From Carposina sasakii (lineage: Eukaryota; Arthropoda; Insecta; Lepidoptera; Carposinidae): DNA of 64,000 nucleotides. Below, one piece after another: positions 21,869 through 35,200 of this stretch. The number at the start of each line of letters is the position of its first letter. The first letter of the stretch is position 1. The stretch covers positions 5,402,469-5,466,468 of the forward strand of contig CP053162.1 of the NCBI GenBank assembly GCA_014607495.2, in the 5' to 3' direction. Under the pieces are notes generated by a model. The model did no database searches and was not told the origin of the DNA. It saw only the letters and a program-made list of their open reading frames with translations. The position numbers and the translations under genes were made by a program.

Positions 21869-22345
21869 CGATGACAGTAGGTAATTATCCTCCAAATCTG
21901 TTATTTACGCCATCTACATTATGTGAATTCTGTTCGTTTAAGTTTTATGGAGTTTACATTCAATTTTGACTTGTTTTTAATAGGTTTTTTTAAATCAGTC
22001 AGCATGCCTATATACTTATCATAATGAATTTTACATTGTCCGAGAATATATTGTTTCTGTTATTTGCCATGATTATAAAATAAATTAATTACTATTGGTA
22101 TTCCTAAATCTGGGCATTCCTATTCCCTACAGAATTCTTGAAAAATAGAACGCCGGTTTACATTCTGCTGTACCTAGGTATAAAATGCCTCAAGAGCTTG
22201 ACTGAGCGCAGCAGATATATCTTCGGAAATGTAGGACACCCCTTCGAAAAACATACAGGGGAGACCAAGAAGTAGATAGAGCTAACAGCCTGATCATAGA
22301 AAGCGGTCTCCGCCGAGCAGGTGACGGGCGGAAATGTCCCTATCT
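21869..22345. repeat. ~0.5 kb tandem duplication, unit 2
   Basis: Second unit, separated from unit 1 by 32 bases (21837-21868) that are identical to sequence at 23543-23574 near the 3' end of the neighbouring LINE. See findings. Confidence 0.9.
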
Positions 22346-22490
22346 GCGGTACCATAGATCCTGGGTTCAAATCCCAGCAGGTGCTAACATTGATATGATG
22401 AATATCGATGTTTTTATAATTATCTATGTATTTATATAGGTAACGACCCACGAGACAAGTGCTTTTGAACTTAGTGTGGTACTCGTATAT
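22346..22490 (+). repeat. tRNA-derived SINE, partial
   Basis: Has the B-box-like GGGTTCAAATCCCAG and the ATATCGATGTTTTTATAATT / CTTAGTGTGGTACTCG core of the family. It lacks the 5' A box, directly abutting the end of the tandem duplication. Confidence 0.6.
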
Positions 22491-22525
22491 AGTGTTCTGC
22501 TTAGATGAATTATAACTAGATTCAG

Positions 22526-23667
22526 ATTCAGATTTGCTGATGACAGTACTGTGATATTCTTAGGTAATGACATAAATAATTTTGCAAATGATATAAATAG
22601 TACTCTTAAGGACATAGTAAACTGGATGACTGCAAATAATTTAAAAACAAATATTGACAAAACACAAATTATGACATTTTATAATAGAAAATCATTATGT
22701 AATAAACTTGACATAAAATATAACGGTACTAAAATCAATGACATAAAATTGACTAAATTCTTAGGCCTACACATAGACAATAATTTAAACTGGAAAGCAC
22801 ATGTGGAAAAGGTTACCTCTAAGGTTAATTCATTCTCTTATGCGCTACGCTTACTTTCGAAAGTGGTAAACCAACCCACTGTACTTATGGCCTATCATGC
22901 ACATGCTGCCTCTTGTCTGAGGTATGGTATAATCTTTTGGGGTAACTCGACCCATAAAGATATGGCATTCAAAGCGCAGAAGAGATGCATTAGAGCTATT
23001 GTCAATATTAAGCAAACTGAGAGTTGTCAACCACACTTTAAAAGATTGAAAATATTAACTGTTCCATGCATGTACATATATGACATTGCTCTATATGTTA
23101 AAGTTAATATTGATAAATTTGAAAAACTGAGGGGAAAACGTAATGATTGCAAAATTTGTATGCCATTATGCAAAACAGTTTTCTATAATAAAAGCGTATT
23201 TGGCATGGCTCCTAGAGTATATAATAAATTACCAAGTGACATATGCAGGACTGATGACATTAATATATTTAAAAATAAACTTTACAAGCTTTTGGTTGGT
23301 GGTGCCTACTATTCGATTGAGGAATTTTTGAATGCTAAATTGGCAAAAACTATATAATTGTAAAATTGTTGACATTTAATTTATTATTACTATTTTATTT
23401 TATTATTAATGTGACATTTATTACTACTTGAATAAAAGAAGCCTATATATATATGCTAGTGTATCTGTATTGTGTGTGTGATGCTAGCTAGACTTATAAC
23501 ATTAACCAATTAATAACTTTTAGCTTTATCTATTAAACTTTATCTTTGTGTAACTAACATAACTAACATTTGCATGCCAATGACTGGCAAATATGCAGGA
23601 GCAAAATTTTCTATTACACTATCACCATTATGTACCCATATTTATGCAAATAAATGATCTGAATCTG
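22526..23667 (+). pseudogene. Jockey/CR1-like LINE, 3' part with RT C-terminus
   Basis: An open frame from about 22530 to the stop at 23357 begins inside the RT catalytic box (F-A-D-D-S-T) and continues through LTKFLGLHIDNNLNWK, AYHAHAASCLRYGIIFWG and AQKRCIRAIV to PRVYNKLPSDI. This is the C-terminal RT/thumb part of a jockey/CR1-type ORF2. A 3' UTR follows, ending in AAATAAATGATCTGAATCTG near 23667. The element is 5'-truncated but otherwise uninterrupted. No function in the host is implied. Confidence 0.85.
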
Positions 23668-23987
23668 AATCAGTGACAGCGCTCAAAAAATGACACGACA
23701 AATAGCTGCTCAATTGTATGGCTGGGCATCTATTGTCATAAATTGATACAAGCAAAGTCGAGTCTTATGGTAACTACATAAGATTCAAGTTTAAAAATCT
23801 AATCTAATGCAGTTATTACGTTTACATAGATTTACTGGTGCCACTTTTTATAAAGATTTCATTATGAAACCCCGCGTCTACCTATAAACACATCACTAGT
23901 GTTCTGTGAGTGTGGTGCTAGGTTAATGGGTTGTAAGGTATGTGATTATTTATTTATTTGACTAAATCTCTGCTATACAGGATGTAG

Positions 23988-24402
23988 GTGACAGCCAGGC
24001 AAATACTGAAATGCTGAACAAGTACCATTCTGTTGACTTATACGACAGTGTTATTACTTGCAGGAAATGTATGTTTGATATAATTTTATATCGGGCGATT
24101 CTGTGACTAATTAAATGGGCGTATTAGTTATTGTGTAACCCATTTCTGTTTTTTGGATCAATTGTGACTCCATCAGGGTTGATCAGTTTTTTTAAATTTT
24201 TCGAGGGCTACTTTTTTTGAAAATCATAATTTTTATGTCATTATTAAAGGCCTAATTAAACAATTTTTTACCTCAAAATATGAAAAGAATATCGGAAAAT
24301 TTCGGAATTTTCCTGCGAAAATTTTCAGTGTTTTCCGCCTCAGAATCATGGTCTGTCTGAAGTCATGGTATCAATATTTGCTTGGCTGTCACAAACACCC
24401 TG
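23988..24402. mobile_element. TA-flanked MITE with ~33-bp TIRs
   Basis: CAGGATGTAGGTGACAGCC at the left and, inverted, CAGGGTGTTTGTGACAGCC at the right, both continuing into GCAAATAYTGA. TA at 23986-23987 and 24403-24404. No ORF. Ends resemble those at 4594-4976. Confidence 0.7.
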
Positions 24403-24686
24403 TATAATTCCGTTTGTGACTTGCAAACATGTTACCTACAGTTTGTCGCGTCAAAATAATTTCCTTGACATCTTTTATAAGTGGGTAGATTTGTTTAACT
24501 ATTATAAGTATAGAAAAAGTCTCAGGAATTTAAAGGAGTAACGAATGGAATTAAAGTAGACTGTATTTTACTTAAATTTAATTACGAATTAGCACAACTC
24601 ATGCCAGGTTATTATAAAACAGTACGCTTACCTTCTTCACGAACCTTTTTCGATCCGACGTCGACGTCGCCAGAGACCAGTCAGAA

Positions 24687-24789
24687 GGGGAAAGAACGAA
24701 CCTCTCGATAGTCCGACGCTATCGTCCAACTGTCAAATCAGATAGATTTTGCTAGCGTTACGCCGCGTAAAAAGGTTCGTGCTGACCCC
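24687..24789. mobile_element. Short MITE, GGGGTAAGCAC family, copy 2
   Basis: Same interior as 5392-5493 (CTCTCGATAGTCC, GCTAGCGTTACGCCGCGTAA) with decayed ends GGGGAAAGAACGAACC and, inverted, GGGGTCAGCACGAACC. Confidence 0.6.
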
Positions 24790-24799
24790 ACAGTTCAAG

Positions 24800-26240
24800 A
24801 GTTGCGAGTTGAGGCTTATTCCTATATGGTTGAGGTGCCTAGCCTAGGCAGCTTAGGTCTACGTGCATGGTTATGGTACACAGCAACCCGAATATCGCGG
24901 TAGCAAGCGCTAACCCGAACGAAACGTACGACGCGACGGTCAACTTGCGAATGTGCCGTCCGCGGTCGTTGCAGCCAAACCACGAGAGTGCGGGTATAGT
25001 AATATAAATTACTACGCCGCGAGAATGCAAGTGACATATTTCTCCGGGAAGAAATAAAAGGGAGCGTACATTAGGGAAACGGTTTTATTACTGAAAACAA
25101 ATTATGAAAAGAATAAATATTCATAGAATTGATATTATCTAATCCATAAAATTGATGTCTAGTGAGTGAAATAAAGCACAGTTAAATACTTATAATAGTT
25201 ATGTAAAACAAAATCACATTTTTATCATAATGGTATATGATAGGTAATTATCTATATTATAGATTTCAAATTTTTTATAAATCATATAAGTAACACGGTT
25301 TCTATATAGATATAGAATCTATAGAAACCGTGTTCATTGACATAAGGCGGATTTTATTACTTTATAGTTGTACCACAGATATGATGTTGTACTTACATTT
25401 TCACAAAATGTTTTTCATTACATAAGTACCTACCTATTCAGGGTCCTACAGTCCTAATTATTTTACTGCAAAAACTAGGCAAGTAGGTAACATTTTTTAG
25501 TGAGATTAGGTATAAAGAAAAAACTATATAAGTAGACTAGGGTACATACACTGTGTAGGTACATAAAGTCAACGGTTTATCAATAAATATGCGGTAGTGT
25601 TACAAAAATTTTATCTTGGAAATTCAGGGCTTCAGGGCTGTTTTAGTGTCATGGGCACTTTTGGGCTCATGACTCGTTGCGGGCTAAAATGGATAGCCGT
25701 TGTCATAATTTACGGTTTTTACTGGTTCGTTAAGTATATTTCTATAAATTATATCGGTACGTTTCTTTTAACACGAGACTAAATAGTTCATAAGGAATAC
25801 AGATATTGCCTATATGTAATAATATAAAGGAAACTTATACCTAGGTACATAACATACAAATAAGTATATTAATTACAATACGACTATTAAGTAAAACTGG
25901 AATATTATACAGGGTGCCATTGTGACCATTCGGGGGTAGTAAGTCCTGACTAGACTCAACTCGTGACTTCAAGTAGAAAATTCTTTTTTCAAAAATATAT
26001 GAGATACAAAATTAAGAAATTGCATTAAATCTAGTAGGTATACACAACAAACGATAATTTTGTATGGATTGAATTAAATACCTAATTATTGTCAGTCATA
26101 CCTACATATAGGCAAAATTGATTTGTTTTTAACTAGATTCACTAACTACAAATACATATATTATGACTTAGTATAACCTTTTACCCAATTTCAAACTTAA
26201 TAAATAAGTAGTCGTAAAACTTCCGGAAATATAAAAAGTA
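24800..26240. other. Intergenic, mostly featureless
   Basis: AT-rich apart from a CpG-rich patch near 24880-25025. A 15-bp-arm fold-back (AACACGGTTTCTATA and its complement) lies at 25292-25334. The minus ORF at 24839-25030 has one hydrophobic segment but no supporting splice structure. Confidence 0.4.
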
Positions 26241-29200
26241 TCATAATCTTGGATTTGGATACTCCAGAATCTGATAAGGTGTAGTTGTATTCCATCGGTA
26301 GTATTGCACGAACCTGAAATAAATGAGTATTCACAGGTTCCAAAGTTCCAAGAGAGATGATATAGGCTTGACGATTATACATACTTACACACATATATAA
26401 TCACGCCTTTATCGCTTACGGGGTAGGCAGAGCACCAAGGGCCGATAGAACCACATGGTGCCACTTCTGACCAATTTTGAGGGTATAGTTGAGATGTACA
26501 AGTTCGGTTAGTAGTGACAGGTGGTCAGCCCATCGCCTACAAAACACCAAGACCCTCTTGTCCCTCTACTGACTTGTACAGTACAGCTTGACGATTATAT
26601 TTGGTTTAAATGTTATTTTAGTTTTACCAGAAATAATTATATAAACATACATATTTGTAAAATTATAATTATAATTTGGAATAGGGACCAAAAGTGACAG
26701 CATCATAAATAAATTAAATAAAGTCTATCTTCGAAATGTAAAATTAATTGAAAACTCCAACCACCTACACAATTTATAGAAACTTTAGTTATGTGACCAT
26801 CTTTATAAAGGCAAGGCAAAATTTAATATATCTCCTTCCATTCATATTTCTGCTTCCATTCGTCATTATTATATCATCCATCGCAATCAGAAATCAACTT
26901 ACTAAAGACGAGGCTGAATGGACATAGTTTCCTTAACTTCTCTTTTGTCATGAAAAAAAACTTACCCTACTAAAACGAGCGATGTAAAAGTTATGACCGC
27001 AGATAGCACATAGACCGAACCCGGGAACGATTCCAAAGTGACCGCGTAAAGCGAGTTGAATATCTCTGGCGCTAATAACGGGCAGACTCCTTCTAGTGCG
27101 CATAGGAACGCGAACACTTTCGATATGTCCTCAACCGGTAGTATCTTCGTCAGAAACGACCTTATTAGCGGTGCTGATAGGCCCTTGAATACAGCTATTG
27201 AAGCACCTGTAACGTAAGATGAATATAGATATAATTGAATACATCAGCTTAGGGCTGCCATCCGTCCGTGTTTCCCCGGATTTACAAACCTTTTTAAAAG
27301 TTTTTAAAACGTGTCCAGGGCTATTAGTTTTTGTCCTGGGTCCGCAATTTACCTGATCTTAGCCCTACATTTTCCGTGCATGTCCTAAGAGTCGACTAAG
27401 GTTTTAAGGGCTTCTCTCAGGCGATGAGCTAAAAATTTCTTGATCAATGGCCCCACTATCATAAACGTTGCTGTAGAATTTCCCTCGTGATCCAGCAGTT
27501 CTGGCTACCTCATTTTGGTATGTTTAAAACTATGATCTGCTTAATAATTCACGGGAAGTTATTGAAATAAACATGCTCTATTGAATATGTACGTAGCACT
27601 TACCTAAGTACATATACCACGAAGCTGTCGCAAAACACCTTATAACATACTCGATGGCGCCTGTCAAAAACGCCAGCAAAGTGAACATCAGATCAGTCAC
27701 ATGACAATACCGTTGTATAACAGCGGCACCTAGAAATGAGCCCCCAAAGGATATTGAGGTGCTAACAGCCGTAAAGGTGTTATACTCCTTAAGGGCCCAG
27801 CCTAGTTTGTGTCTAGTATATAAGTAGTCCAAGCTCATGACGCCATAGAGAATGAATATGGAAAGTACATTGGCTAGTGTAAGCAGTAATATTTGGGCTC
27901 GCCCCTTGTTAGGACGGCGTTTGAAGCATTCTCGTGCCATTTCTTTTACTAGTAGCAAGTCGAAGACGGTCGATAGTCCTCCCTGGAAACAATTTATATA
28001 AATGTTAGATTTCGGTCAGTAGGTATTATTAAATCCCAAGGAGGTTGTATGTATAGCTGGAGTACATACTTGAAGAGAACATAACCTTCTACTAACCTAT
28101 TGTGATTTTAGCTCGCTTTCTGTCTAACTAAGGTACATACTACTATTAAGGTAGAGATTGCTGTGCTGACACATTGACTGAGGTATTTAGCTAATATTGA
28201 GCTACTATCAACCACTGTTCAAGTAATTACCTTAGTTAGACAGATTTAGTTAGCCCACTGTCGCCATAGCTAAATTGCTTCAAGTAGATATTTGGAGTTA
28301 TAGGTACTCTAGTTATACCTACGAGCTCATTTATCAAATCTGATATAAGTACAGTAAGTATATGTATATAATACGAGTTACTATAGGTCAGGGATGGCGA
28401 ACCAATGGCACGCGTGCCACCCCTGGCACGCAACAAAATAGTTCAGGCACGCCGAATGATACAGATGAGAATGAATAACATTAAAAAAATGCATCGAAAC
28501 CGTTTGTCAGATGACTCTAGTTCAGCAGCTTGTATTCTGCTGAAAGTAACAAAGTAAGAGCCTGACATAAAATACTTCACATCTAATTTGAAACAGCAGA
28601 AATTACACAATTTTTTATATGTTAAAATAGTAACATTACATACCGATAATTGCACTTTTGAATTTTCAATAAATAGTATAGTATACTTAATATCTAGTTT
28701 TATTTTTGTTCAATAAGTAATATCAATATGCCTAAATTATTTGATGGCACGTCATAGATATAATAAGTATTTGTCTCATGAAAAATGGCACGTATATCAC
28801 TAAAGGTTCGCCATACCTGCTATAGGTAGATAATGGGTAGGTAAGTAACGATACCACAAAATATATATGTGTTGACATTGATACAAATCCAACCCAAGAG
28901 CCCCTTAACCCAGATAAGCCTACTGTCCTATATTTAGGACAGTAGAAATAAAAAAATATCAGAATACCCTCTTTATCTAAGATTATTTAGTCTTATGATT
29001 TGCAGTAAGAAACGTGTCAGCTTTATTAGAAATTTATTTATTTATATTATTCTAGCAAAATAATATAAATAAATTACGTATAACTTGTTACAAATACTAG
29101 CGTACTATATATAGGACAGTAGGATAATAGATAGTTTCAGGCTTATCTGGGTTAATTCAAATAATCAGAATAAAAATAAAAAAGGTTCTTGCATACTTTT

Positions 29201-32200
29201 AGCGAAACACGCCACGGAACTAATTATAACTTGTTTACGTACATATATACATATACATTTTATATGTACGTAGGTATAAGTATAATTAGGCAATATCCTT
29301 ACCCTCAGCGCCCCATTCAGGGATTCGTCAAGGCATATCACAGAGAACACATACGCTATCACAAGTAGGGTTGATACTATGAGCAGTAAGTACACACCAC
29401 CCACTAGTTTCAACAGATACGCACTGGTCATGGCTCCTATAATAGAACCCAATGATACAGCCGCCTCCAAAACGGTCATCCTAAAACAAGAGTATAGCTA
29501 TCTATTTATATGTGTTTTAAATTAGTGTTAGTTGCAGAAAAACCGAGCCATTAATCTTATGCAAACGCGCCACTGAATGGTTTTAATGGTTACACCAATA
29601 TATACATGTAATAGAAAGTAACAAATAAAAATGAAAGGCGACAAGTAAGGGCACATTTTTTCAATGGTCAGATAGATATCTAGCCTACCTATCTAGTTAC
29701 CTCAGGATTAAAGTTAATGCTATCTCTATCTTGATGTTTTAGAAAAAATCTGCATCAACTTTATGCTTCAGATAGGCAGTAACATATTAAATTACCTACC
29801 TAATAGCCCAACAACTTAACACTTCGTTTCAGTTATGAAGTCCTCTAACAAAAGCGCTAGTGCCATTGTAACTCCGACACAGTTTCATTCATTTTACTCA
29901 GTTCCATTCAAAAACCGCGGGACTTCGTAATTGAAACACACATCAGACAGAACAATCTCAAAACACATATATATATATATAGATGGCCTTACTTATAAAC
30001 CGTGTGTAAAGTTAAGCAATGGTTACACGACATTAGACAGCAACCTGTATAGAATATCTGTTAAATTAGGTGTTGATTAGCTTAATCAATGCTTAAAGTT
30101 TTTTATATGTAGGGCCAATAAACATTACCTAAGAGATATTTTTTCTTTGCTCGTTATGTCGCTGAGATAACAGAATGCACCGGTGAACAAGACCGTGAAG
30201 CTACCGGTCAGAGACAAGGGGATGGTGGTGAGGACGTACCACCACGGCCCCAAGTGCATCATGGAATACGCGCATGTCATCACTGAACTCATGGCCATAC
30301 CTAGAAATATATGTCGGTTCATGCATTGTTCCTCTCCAGGTTCAAGGTGAGCAACGTAACAGGATAGCTATTATAATAGTACAGTATCGCTAAGCATGCA
30401 TTCTCTCGAGCGCGTTTTGTCATATAAAAATGATATTTCGAAAAAAAAATCATTTCTGATACATACATGCAACACTCAGACATAACATATTTATTCTACC
30501 TCTGAGACTAAGTCCAACTAGATTTGTCAACTGTTATTGAGGGTTCTGAAATCGCTGATTAAAAAATTTGCTGTTTCTCACAATATATTTTAGTGTAAGC
30601 ATAGTCCGTTCCACGAGTCGAAATCATAGGGGAACAAAATATGTGCTCCCAGCTCGCATGAGAGAACCAATAAGCAAAGCGGTCTGCTTATAGTAATTAA
30701 TGACTGCACATGGATGATTTTGTTTGTAAGCTCGTTTCGTGGAACAGACTATTAAATATAAAACTTTTCTATTGTTTTAAAAACAATCCTATATACAAGA
30801 CAAGTATTTATTAAAGCATTAGCAGCCGCAGACAGAGTATCTTTTTATCTATAATGTTCAGTAGATAATTATATCCATTACTTAATTGTAACTGCACAAG
30901 AGATAAAATAATAAATTGTAATGCTGAATTGTTGATTTATTTAATTAAATATGATAACTGTCTATGTAAGATAGATAAGAAATATGTATCTATTATTCAT
31001 AAGTAAAAAACATATTCGTCACTAGTGGACGCCCGCAACTCCGTCCGCGTGGACTACAGAAAAAAACAAAATGTCGAAATTATCCGGGATAAAAACATTT
31101 TCCCGGGATAAAAAGTAGCCTATATGTTAAGTGGGACCTGTCACAATATATTACTGAATACCAAAATCGGTTCAGCCGTTTCTGAGATTAGCATGCACAA
31201 ACGCACAAACAAACAGACAAACCGACAAACAGACAAAAATTTCAAATATCATTCTTTTGGGTACTAATGCGTTGATAAAGGTCTCCTATAATATTTTTTT
31301 TTTCATATATCTTCCATGTACAGACAACGATCCGTTACATTTTTATTATATGTATAGATTTAGGTATGAAGGCATAACTATGTAACACAGCTGTGAGATA
31401 TCGAATGTATCATAATTTGATAAATTAGGTTCAGATAAATAGGCTAGTTGTTTGCGAGATAAAGTAGTAAGTAGGTAGATATACTTATTAGGAGGAACCT
31501 ACATTTATAGGCAAACGTTTTGGGGACTAAACGGGAAAGAGACTACATTCCGTGGTTGCTCAAACAAAACGGAGTTGACAGACAAGGGTCTATCTAATAG
31601 AAATATAAATTTCTACGGTGTTATTACAAAAGAGCGCCTAAAGTTAGACTCGATTTAAATATGACATTTGACAGCAAAATGTATGGCATATCTGCCAAAT
31701 TTAGAGCATGTTTAGTTTCAAAAATGTTTAAATTCTTTTATAATAACACGGCTATTGTCTATCTGTAGTATACATACGAGTAATACATAAATACATTCGA
31801 ACTATGGCATTTTATGACCTAATCCACTGATCAGATTCTTTTAAATGTTAGCATATAAAGAACTAGAAATGCAACGCGAATCGCGACCTGACTAAAAACC
31901 AGTTCTTGTTATGTAGGTATCTACGTAGATGTGTTTAGCTTACGTCCCCCCGCATTCCTCATGTGAAAATCAACATGTTTTTAAACAGTCGAGATATCTG
32001 ACAGTTCTGGGGCCTAAGACAAAGTACCATTATTTGTCGAATCGATAGAAGTACGTCACCAACACGTTTGCTCCAATAGGAAGACTTCATTTTCGTGCAT
32101 TCGTCAAGTCACGTGATGAATTCCAACCGCAATTGGCGAGAATGTTGTGACAACAAACGTCGATGGCAAACGATGTTACTTTGTTTCAAGGCCCGTAGCA

Positions 32201-35200
32201 AATTCATCGAATCGTAAATAATGTTGGGAGTTGGGATTCTCCTTTGACCGGGGTCTCTTCCAACTAGGTACACGTCGCATTTTACCGAATTGCCGCCCTG
32301 TAGCTCCTGCCTATATTACTTTAACTTACCTAATAAAGGCCACACTATCAATGGTTTCCTTCCATATGTATCCGACCAAACACCTAAAAAGCAAGAGAGC
32401 ACTGCCGGGCCCACAGACTCTATGATTATTTTCACTGTGGTCACAAACACTGCGTATTTTTGGACCTCCTTCTCTAAAACTTCGCTCCCGTTCCGTTTGT
32501 GGGGGGCCAGAAATATGTGGCATTCATCCTCACTGTGGTGGAGGGAGTGGATGCACGTCCGGTATAAAATTATGTTGTTTATTACTGTTCCTGAAAGGCA
32601 ATGAGGAATAGGAATTTTAGTACCTTACCTTAGATTCGATGAATTATCCTGAAACTCTAGGATTTGCGGCTACACGATCCTAGAGTTTCAGCATATATTC
32701 ATCGAACTTAGTCTAGAAATAAGGTTTTTGCTTCATTTCGAATGAGGAAGCAGTTTTAACACATTCAGTGCCGGCGACTACGTATTTACGTCTTCTAGGC
32801 TTTATAGCGGCCTTTATAGGGTGCCTCCAGCGCTTATTTGCGTCCTGGCAATAGGCGTTGACCTGATGTCGAAAATCTGCCGGCAGCGAATGTGAGTTCA
32901 GTAGATATGAGCATTTATCGTTTTTTCTTTATTAAAATTCACGCGTGACTTTTGGAAACTAGTCGACATACATACCTACATTATTATACTTAATTAGTAA
33001 CTACCTACATACGCTACATTTAGCACAGAAGAGCAGATGTAGAAGATCAGTGAAAAAATTCTAGATCATCGCCTCAGGCAACACCCCTGAGTTCCATAGT
33101 CGATTCTTACGACATGAAGGGAAGAACATACAGCTGATGTATTCCACTGAAGTCGACGTATAAAAAATATATAAATAGGTATATATAAATATACCATAGA
33201 GGAATTCCTCTATGCCTATACTATATTTTATTGCTATTGATACGGTACGATAAAAAATCCAAATATTATAAGTACATTAAGATTGCGCTAACAAATCGCC
33301 GGAATTTAAATTAGTGTCTTTAGCCAGATAAGTATTTAATTAAGATTAAATTTCAATTTTTAAACTTGACATCTACCAAGAAGGAAAGACTACCTTAAGT
33401 GAGAAGAAGTAGAGAGTGCAGTTCTGGCCATTTCGCTACTCCATGGAATATCGTTACCGAGCTTTATATGAATGGCTCACTCTGTGTATAATAATAATAT
33501 AATAATAATAATCTGCATGGAGTTTGGTATTGACAAATGCAAAATTAACTCAATTAAGAAGGGTAACCTTTTCAAACATAATTATGAGCTGCAATCCGGA
33601 CACACCATAGATCCTCTAAACGAAAATGAAAGTTACAAATACCTTGGATATCACCAGTCGAAGCAAATCCACCACAAATATATCAAAACCAATCTCACAC
33701 AACAATTTAGACATAGACTGAACGCAGTTATGAAAACGCACCTAAGCTGTAGAAATATTGTAAAGGCAGTTAATACATATGCAGTCCCTGTGCTGACCTA
33801 TTCATTTATATATTGGACAAAGCATGAGCTTCAAAATCTACAACGCCTTATTCATACTACTATGACCAGAAACAGGAAGCACCACCCTAGATCTTGTGTG
33901 CAAAGGATGACGCTCCCAAGAAAGGTCGGAGGTCGGAGACTCATTGATTTGACCAACTTCCATAATAAGCAAATTACGAGTTTGAGAACATATTTCCATA
34001 ATAAAACTAGCACGTCTACATTACACAATAGCATATATAAGAATGATTGCAAATACACCCTCTAAATTTACAAGATAGATTAATTCAAAAAAATCAAGGA
34101 CAAACCGACAGACAGACAAAGATAGATGAATGGGCCCGGAAAACCTTACATGGAAGACACCTTCACGATCTGAGCCAAAACCACGTCGACAGGGAAGCGT
34201 CGAACGAATGGCTCAGCCGTGGGGAACTGTTTCCAGAGACCGAGGGTTCATGCTTGCCATACAAGATCAAGTAATAGAGACAAGAAATTACCAAAAATAC
34301 ATCATAAAAACCCGCAACATAGTTGATACCTGCCGCAGATGTAACAGTGCATCAGAAACTATACAACACATCACAGGAGCCTGTAAATCTATAGTTCAAA
34401 CTGAGTACAAGCACAGACATGACCAGATTGCCAACATCATCCACCAAAAACTTGCACGAAAATACAACCTTACCCAACAACCAGCAACACCATACTATAA
34501 ATACACGCCAGAAACTATACTTGAAAACACTTCCTACAAACTATACTTTGATAGAGCCATTCTTACCGACAAAACCATACACTACAATAGACCACATATA
34601 ACTTTTATAGACAAAGAAAATAAAACTGCACAACTTATAGACATCGCAGTACCAAATACACACAATTTACAAGTAACCATCTCCGAAAAATTAAACAAAT
34701 ATGTGGAACTCAAAGATGAAATATCCAGGATGTGGAAGCTACAAAAAGTTGCAATAGTACCCATAGTTATCTCCACTACTGGAGTTGTCCCAAAACAATT
34801 GCGATCATCGTTAAAAACTTTAGATCTCCCAGTAGCTACCTATATAACTTTACAGAAAGCCGTCATATTAAATACCTGTCGTTTTACACGAAAATTTTTA
34901 CAGTTACAAAATACCGAATCATCAGAAGTAAATACTGTACACTTGGCTTAGGCCCGTGTACAGTGTAAAACCGGCGGTAAAAGCCGAGTAGATTAATTTC
35001 TAAAAACAACCATAATAATAATATTCACACTTCACAACAACACAACTTTGTCTCACATTAAGATTCATAAGGTCTTGTGTCGTGGGTATTAAGCAACTAT
35101 ATAAATACATAGATAAGTATAAAAATATCCATGACTCGGAAACAAACATCAATATTCATCATATCAATGTTTGCACCTACCGGGATTTGAACCCAGGACC

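Noticed and set aside
24839..25030. Minus-strand ORF with one hydrophobic segment (YVSFGLALATAIFGLLC)
   Set aside because: No ATG, no convincing acceptor in frame, and the SLC46 gene is completed better by the exon at 26241-26313. It may be an exon of something else, but nothing supports it.
25292..25334. Fold-back with 15-bp arms that could be a terminator
   Set aside because: Eukaryotic DNA; intrinsic hairpin terminators are not expected, and no neighbouring transcript ends there.
25907..25950. CAGGGTGCCATTGTGACC resembling a MITE end
   Set aside because: No matching inverted end was found nearby, so it is at most a solo fragment.
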